Origin: Sinorhizobium sp. 6-70
Lineage (GTDB): Bacteria > Pseudomonadota > Alphaproteobacteria > Rhizobiales > Rhizobiaceae
DNA: 64,000 nt
Assembly: GCF_030124375.1 (NCBI RefSeq)
Contig: NZ_JASKLS010000002.1
Coordinates: 573,802 to 637,801 of the forward strand
Direction of reading: 5' to 3'
The notes under the pieces: model-generated
What the model saw: only the letters and a program-made list of their open reading frames with translations
The model's database searches: none
Told to the model about the DNA's origin: nothing
Made by a program: the position numbers and the translations under genes
In this document: positions 60,301 through 64,000 of the stretch, piece after piece
Layout: the number at the start of each line of letters is the position of its first letter
Numbering within the stretch: the stretch's first letter is position 1

Positions 60301-61620
60301 TCAGAGCTTTCCAGCATCTTCCAGGATGCCGGTTGCCTTTTCGGCTGCGGCGTCGAGCGCCTCCTTCGACGTCTTGTCGCCGAGGATGGCGGCCTGGAGT
60401 TCAGGATAGACGGCGTTGGAGATTTCGATCCATTCCGCCGTCTGCGGAACCGGGAATGCGTGTTTGGCCGCTTCCTGGAAGGCCTGCAATACTTCCGTCT
60501 TGTAGGCGTCGCCTTCGGCGGCCTTGATGTTGTACTCCCACACGGCCGTGCGCGTCGGCAGCGGACCGGCCGCCGATTCCAGTTTCTGGCTGTCCTCGTT
60601 GGTCAGCCACCAGACGAGCGATGCGGCCGCCTCCTTGTTGGCGCAATCCTCCGTAACCGAGAAGCCATGGTGACCGGACCAGCCTGTGCGCTTGCCCGAG
60701 GAGCCTGCCGGTTGAACCTTGACGCCGACATTGCCAGCAATCTTCGATGACTTCGGATCGTTGAAGAAGCCTGCCCAGCCAGGCCAGTCGAGATTGACGG
60801 CGATCGAGCCGGACGCAAAGCCCTGGCCGAGATCGTCCCAGAGATAGTTCGTCGTGCCCGGGGGGACAGCCTTGTCCTTATAGAGCTTGACGAACCAGTC
60901 GAGTGCCTTGACACCCGCCTCCGAGTTGAAGGCCGGACGACCATCCTTGTCGAGGTATTCGCCGCCCTCGGCGACCAGCATTTCATAAAAGCGGCCATTG
61001 ATGGCCTCTTCCTTGCCAGCAAACTGCGTGCCGTAGAAATTCGGAGGGGCTGCGAAGAATTCGGCCTGGTCGCTGACCTGGGCCCAGGTGTCCGGCGGCG
61101 CAAGGTCGTAGCCATACTTTTCCTTGAAGGCGGCCTTCTTGGCGTCGTCCTGATAGAGGCTCTTTTGATAGTAGAGCGCTGATACATCGAACTGCGCGCG
61201 CGGAAGCATGACGAGCTTGCCGCCGAGCGTCGAAGCGTCGATTACGGCCGGAACGAACTTCGCGATCTCGTCCGACGGAAGCAGGGCCAAGAGATCGGTG
61301 TAGATATCGGGATACTGCGGGGCGAAGGAGGAGTGGTTCGAGCCGACGCACCAGCTGACGCCGCCCGTGGCGATATCCGACTTGATCTCCTTGTCGAGTT
61401 CGAAGTGGTTCTTCTTCGACAGGATGTTGACCTTGGCGCCGGTCGCCTTCTCCCATTCCGCGATCCGCTCATAGAGCTTTTCGTATTGCTGTCCGCCGAT
61501 CAGCTTGGCGTCGATGGTGACGCCCTCGAACTTGCCGGGCAGTTCCGCGGCGCTGGCCGCTCCCGCTGCGCAAGCAAGCATGATGACTCCGGCCGAGACG
61601 CCGGAAAGCAGCCTGTTCAT
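60301..61620 (-). CDS. ABC sugar transporter substrate-binding protein (probable L-fucose)
   Basis: 439 residues with signal peptide (MNRLLSGVSAGVIMLACAAG to SAA). Family-1 marks include WEKATGAKVNILSKKNHFEL, QYPDIYTDLLALLPSDE and SIAVNLDWPGWAGFFNDPKS. It heads a ten-gene operon whose enzymes break down a 6-deoxy-sugar, so L-fucose is the expected ligand; this is inferred from context. Divergent from an IclR regulator, with a palindrome 41 bases upstream of its start. Confidence 0.9.
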   Translation of the reverse strand: MNRLLSGVSAGVIMLACAAGAASAAELPGKFEGVTIDAKLIGGQQYEKLYERIAEWEKATGAKVNILSKKNHFELDKEIKSDIATGGVSWCVGSNHSSFAPQYPDIYTDLLALLPSDEIAKFVPAVIDASTLGGKLVMLPRAQFDVSALYYQKSLYQDDAKKAAFKEKYGYDLAPPDTWAQVSDQAEFFAAPPNFYGTQFAGKEEAINGRFYEMLVAEGGEYLDKDGRPAFNSEAGVKALDWFVKLYKDKAVPPGTTNYLWDDLGQGFASGSIAVNLDWPGWAGFFNDPKSSKIAGNVGVKVQPAGSSGKRTGWSGHHGFSVTEDCANKEAAASLVWWLTNEDSQKLESAAGPLPTRTAVWEYNIKAAEGDAYKTEVLQAFQEAAKHAFPVPQTAEWIEISNAVYPELQAAILGDKTSKEALDAAAEKATGILEDAGKL

Positions 61621-61660
61621 AACCTCTCCTCCACAGAAGCGCCCCTAGTCCCGGCGCGCA

Positions 61661-61678
61661 TTTCTCATTTGTGAGAAA
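61661..61678. promoter_or_regulatory. Candidate IclR operator
   Basis: The 7-bp arms TTTCTCA and TGAGAAA around TTTG, in the divergent region between the binding-protein gene and the IclR gene, within AT-rich DNA. A related but imperfect sequence, TTCTTATGTGAGAG, occurs at 62645-62658 upstream of the lactonase gene, and TTTCTTATTTG at 62625. Confidence 0.55.
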
Positions 61679-61786
61679 CTAATTTATATACAAACAATCA
61701 TTTTATCGCTCGTCAAGGGCAAACTTTCCTTTGTCGGCGGCTTTCTCTGCGTATATGGATATTTCTATTCACCAAGGAGGACGCTC

Positions 61787-62575
61787 ATGGACATCGAAGA
61801 GTCCGATCGCTACCGCGCCCCCGCGCTGGACAAGGGACTTGACATTCTCGAACTGCTGGCGAGCGTCGATGGCGGCCTGACGCAGGCTGAGATATCGAAG
61901 AGGCTCAATCGCAGCCCGAACGAATTCTACCGGATGCTCGACCGGCTCGTGCGCCGTGGCTATGTCACCCGAATCGATGGCGACCGCTATGCCCTGACAC
62001 TGAAGCTTTTCGGTCTAGCCCAGTTGCACGCGCCGGTGCGGCGCCTCGTCTCCTACGCGACGCCCTTGATGCGCGACCTTGCGCAAAAGTCCAAGCAGGC
62101 AAACCAGTTGACGGTGTTCGATCGAGGGTCGGCCGTGGTCATTGCCCAGCAGGAAGCTCCGGACTATTGGGGTATCTCGATCAGGGTCGGCTCACATATC
62201 AGCCTGTTCGACACCGGTTCCGGGCATGTTCTGCTTGCCTTCCGCACCCCTGAGGAGCGTGAGATGATGATTTCCGAGCACGCTCGCAGCAAGGACGAGA
62301 TCTCGCTCGGGCCGGAATTCTATGCGCGTCTCGACCAAATCCGCGAGCGTGGCTACGAAATGATGGCGAGCGCGCAGACGGCGGGCGTCTACAACCTTTC
62401 GGCTCCCATACTTGGCCCCGACGGACGCGGTATCGCAGCCCTGACCATTCCCTATATTGCGCTAGTCAACGCGCCATCTGCTCCCGATATCACCGAGACC
62501 ATATCGCTCTTGCGCAACGCGGCGACACAGCTTTCGGTGCTCGCTGGATCGGACGTGGCGCAAGCGTCTGAATGA
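61787..62575 (+). CDS. IclR-family transcriptional regulator
   Basis: 262 residues. The N-terminal winged HTH is LTQAEISKRLNRSPNEFYRM, followed by LVRRGYVTRIDGDRYALTLK. The effector domain contains FDTGSGHVLLAFRTPEERE and RERGYEMMASAQTAGVYNLS. AAGGAGG precedes the ATG. Divergent from the transporter-catabolic operon and followed 110 bases later by the lactonase gene, it is the expected regulator of both, responding to fucose or a pathway acid. Confidence 0.92.
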   Translation: MDIEESDRYRAPALDKGLDILELLASVDGGLTQAEISKRLNRSPNEFYRMLDRLVRRGYVTRIDGDRYALTLKLFGLAQLHAPVRRLVSYATPLMRDLAQKSKQANQLTVFDRGSAVVIAQQEAPDYWGISIRVGSHISLFDTGSGHVLLAFRTPEEREMMISEHARSKDEISLGPEFYARLDQIRERGYEMMASAQTAGVYNLSAPILGPDGRGIAALTIPYIALVNAPSAPDITETISLLRNAATQLSVLAGSDVAQASE

Positions 62576-62685
62576 GCAGGTGCCGACAAAGCGTCGGCGC
62601 TTGGCTTCACGATCAATCCGTCAATTTCTTATTTGAATGGGTTCTTCTTATGTGAGAGGGTGAGACATACGGAGGAGGCCTGATC

Positions 62686-63522
62686 TTGATCGTCGACACC
62701 CATCTGCATCTCATCAACAAGTCCGCGCTGACCTATCCTTGGCTAGCAGGTGTTCCCGCCCTGGATCGGGACTTTCTCTATTCGACTTATGAGGCGGAAG
62801 CTCGGCGTGTGGGCATCGATACCGCGTTGCACATGGAAGTCGATGTCGATCCGCGAGAGATCGAGATCGAGACCAGTGAAGTTAGGCAGCTTTCACGACG
62901 GGAGGGCAGTCTGCTCACGGGCGCGATTGCCGCGTGCCGTCCCGAAGAGGATGGCTTCGCCGCCTATCTCGAACGGCAGCAGGGCGATCCTCTCGTCAAG
63001 GGTTTTCGTCGCGTCTTGCACGTCGTCCCCGACGATCTGTCCGACGGTGCCGTGTTCCGCGAGAACCTCAAGCGGCTTGCCGGCAGCCGCTTTACCTTCG
63101 ATCTCTGCGTCTTGCCGCACCAGATCCCAAAGGCCATCGCTCTTGCCGATCTCGTGCCCGATCTGCAGTTCGTGCTCGACCATTGCGGTGTTCCCGATAT
63201 TCGCAGCGGCGCCGAGCATCCCTGGCGCGAGCACATAAGCGAGATCGCACGACGGCCGAACGTGGTCGCCAAGATTTCCGGCGTCGTCGCCTATGCCGAT
63301 GAAAGCTGGAATGCCGAGACGCTACGACCTTACGTCGAACATACGATCGCCGCCTTCGGCTGGGACCGCGTCGTCTGGGGCAGCGATTGGCCGGTCTGCA
63401 CCCTCGGCGGCAACCTCTCCACCTGGGTCGCGACTACCCACGCGCTGCTTGACGGCTGCAGCCTTGAAGAACGGACAAAGCTGCTTTCGGCAAACGCGCG
63501 TCGGATCTGGAACCTGGCTTAA
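62686..63522 (+). CDS. Amidohydrolase-superfamily lactonase, probable L-fuconolactonase
   Basis: 278 residues starting with TTG (GGAGGAGG is well placed upstream). The TIM-barrel amidohydrolase 2 marks are DTHLHLIN (first metal-binding or substrate His), LDHCGVPD and WGSDWPVCTLGG (catalytic Asp). This COG3618 group hydrolyses sugar lactones such as L-fucono-1,5-lactone, the product of L-fucose dehydrogenase. It supplies the missing second step of the pathway encoded on the other strand, and IclR operator-like sequences lie just upstream. Confidence 0.88.
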   Translation: MIVDTHLHLINKSALTYPWLAGVPALDRDFLYSTYEAEARRVGIDTALHMEVDVDPREIEIETSEVRQLSRREGSLLTGAIAACRPEEDGFAAYLERQQGDPLVKGFRRVLHVVPDDLSDGAVFRENLKRLAGSRFTFDLCVLPHQIPKAIALADLVPDLQFVLDHCGVPDIRSGAEHPWREHISEIARRPNVVAKISGVVAYADESWNAETLRPYVEHTIAAFGWDRVVWGSDWPVCTLGGNLSTWVATTHALLDGCSLEERTKLLSANARRIWNLA

Positions 63523-63638
63523 GGCGCCGCGCGGCCGATCGTGGCCGCACACCCGCAAGACAATGACTAAAGCCGCCGGCTGCGGACATATTGTCGAAGC
63601 GTCGGAGACGGGCCTACCCACATCTCCGACGTTTATCC

Positions 63639-64000
63639 TTACACTTTGGCGAAGCTTTCGACGAAGAGCCGGTTGAGATCGTCTACGACCTGCCTCGCCT
63701 TTTCCTTGCGCAGCAGCCCGTCATTGATGCGATCCGAGGCCGCCTGCTGGAATGGCATGTAGCCATCGTGTCGCGGACGCACCCAGGCGGTTTCCAGCGT
63801 CGCGCGCGTCGCGCGGTAAAAGTCGGCCGTTGCCGCGTTCACCGCATCATCGTCCCAGGCGTCGCCGTGTCCGGCTTGTCCACCGCCAAAGGCGTAGGCC
63901 TGGCGCTGCACCTCTCCGCTTGCAACCCAATAGGCAAAATCGCTCGCTTGCCTGATGGACGACGAGAAGGCGGAGACGGCAATTCCTGTTCCGCCAAGCG
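63639..64000 (-). CDS. ABC solute-binding protein, C-terminal part (5' end outside window)
   Basis: The last ~120 residues of a family-1 solute-binding protein, open to the right edge: ASDFAYWVASGEVQRQAYAF, then GGGQAGHGDAWDDD, YMPFQQAASDRIND and a C terminus VVDDLNRLFVESFAKV. The surface helix AYWVASGEVQR and the closing LNRLF helix are usual for sugar-binding proteins. It converges on the fuconolactonase gene. The ligand cannot be inferred from this fragment. Confidence 0.75.
   Translation of the reverse strand, partial: LGGTGIAVSAFSSSIRQASDFAYWVASGEVQRQAYAFGGGQAGHGDAWDDDAVNAATADFYRATRATLETAWVRPRHDGYMPFQQAASDRINDGLLRKEKARQVVDDLNRLFVESFAKV

Noticed and set aside
1..64000. CRISPR arrays, tRNA/rRNA genes, transposases, phage genes or toxin-antitoxin pairs
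   Set aside because: I looked for regularly spaced repeats, tRNA-like cloverleaf and rRNA motifs, DDE or recombinase signatures and typical toxin pairs, and saw none that could be supported.

Overview
The window is GC-rich (roughly 60%), gene-dense DNA of a Rhizobiaceae-type alphaproteobacterium, most likely Ensifer/Sinorhizobium or a close relative. The reasons are the run of LacI-, AraC- and IclR-controlled solute transporters, the DUF1127 protein, the DUF2218-siderophore-interacting protein, and a palindromic intergenic element near 11.8 kb that resembles the abundant rhizobial mosaic repeats. There is no rRNA, no recognisable tRNA, no CRISPR array, no transposase and no core information-processing cluster. 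This suits an accessory region of a chromosome or a secondary replicon (chromid/megaplasmid). Assignment to a genus is inference.

Left part (0-20 kb). The 3' end of a large AAA-ATPase/TPR protein is followed by a LacI-controlled ABC transporter flanked by two glycerophosphodiester phosphodiesterase-family genes (2.7-10.1 kb). Next come small proteins (DUF1127 and hypotheticals) and a mono-haem cytochrome c. A redox-looking signalling module follows: a di-haem cytochrome c peroxidase translationally coupled to a hybrid histidine kinase, with a divergent OmpR-type response regulator. DNA polymerase IV and an SRAP abasic-site protein are convergent, and an SMP-30 lactonase follows.

Middle (20-40 kb). 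A frameshifted LysR remnant abuts a long palindromic operator in front of a LacI gene. That regulator heads an ABC operon carrying a DUF2961/GH172 glycosidase. A Prc protease and an AraC remnant come next. Then follows a complete ferric-siderophore uptake locus: reductase, ATPase, two permeases, binding protein, TonB-dependent receptor and AraC regulator, without any siderophore biosynthesis genes. An NDUFA9-like SDR closes this part.

Right part (40-64 kb). A fatty-acid beta-oxidation block (acyl-CoA dehydrogenase convergent with thiolase, FadB-like multifunctional enzyme and a CoA hydrolase/transferase) is followed by a TRAP transporter. A ten-gene minus-strand operon then encodes a sugar ABC importer and a non-phosphorylative L-fucose pathway: mutarotase, L-fuconate dehydratase, 2-keto-3-deoxy-fuconate dehydrogenase and a diketo-hydrolase. 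It is divergent from an IclR regulator and the fuconolactonase. The window ends inside another solute-binding protein gene.

A recurring design is visible: each of the four complete carbon-source binding-protein genes (three ABC, one TRAP) is followed by a strong GC-rich stem-loop before its permease gene. The siderophore binding-protein gene instead overlaps the next gene by ATGA.
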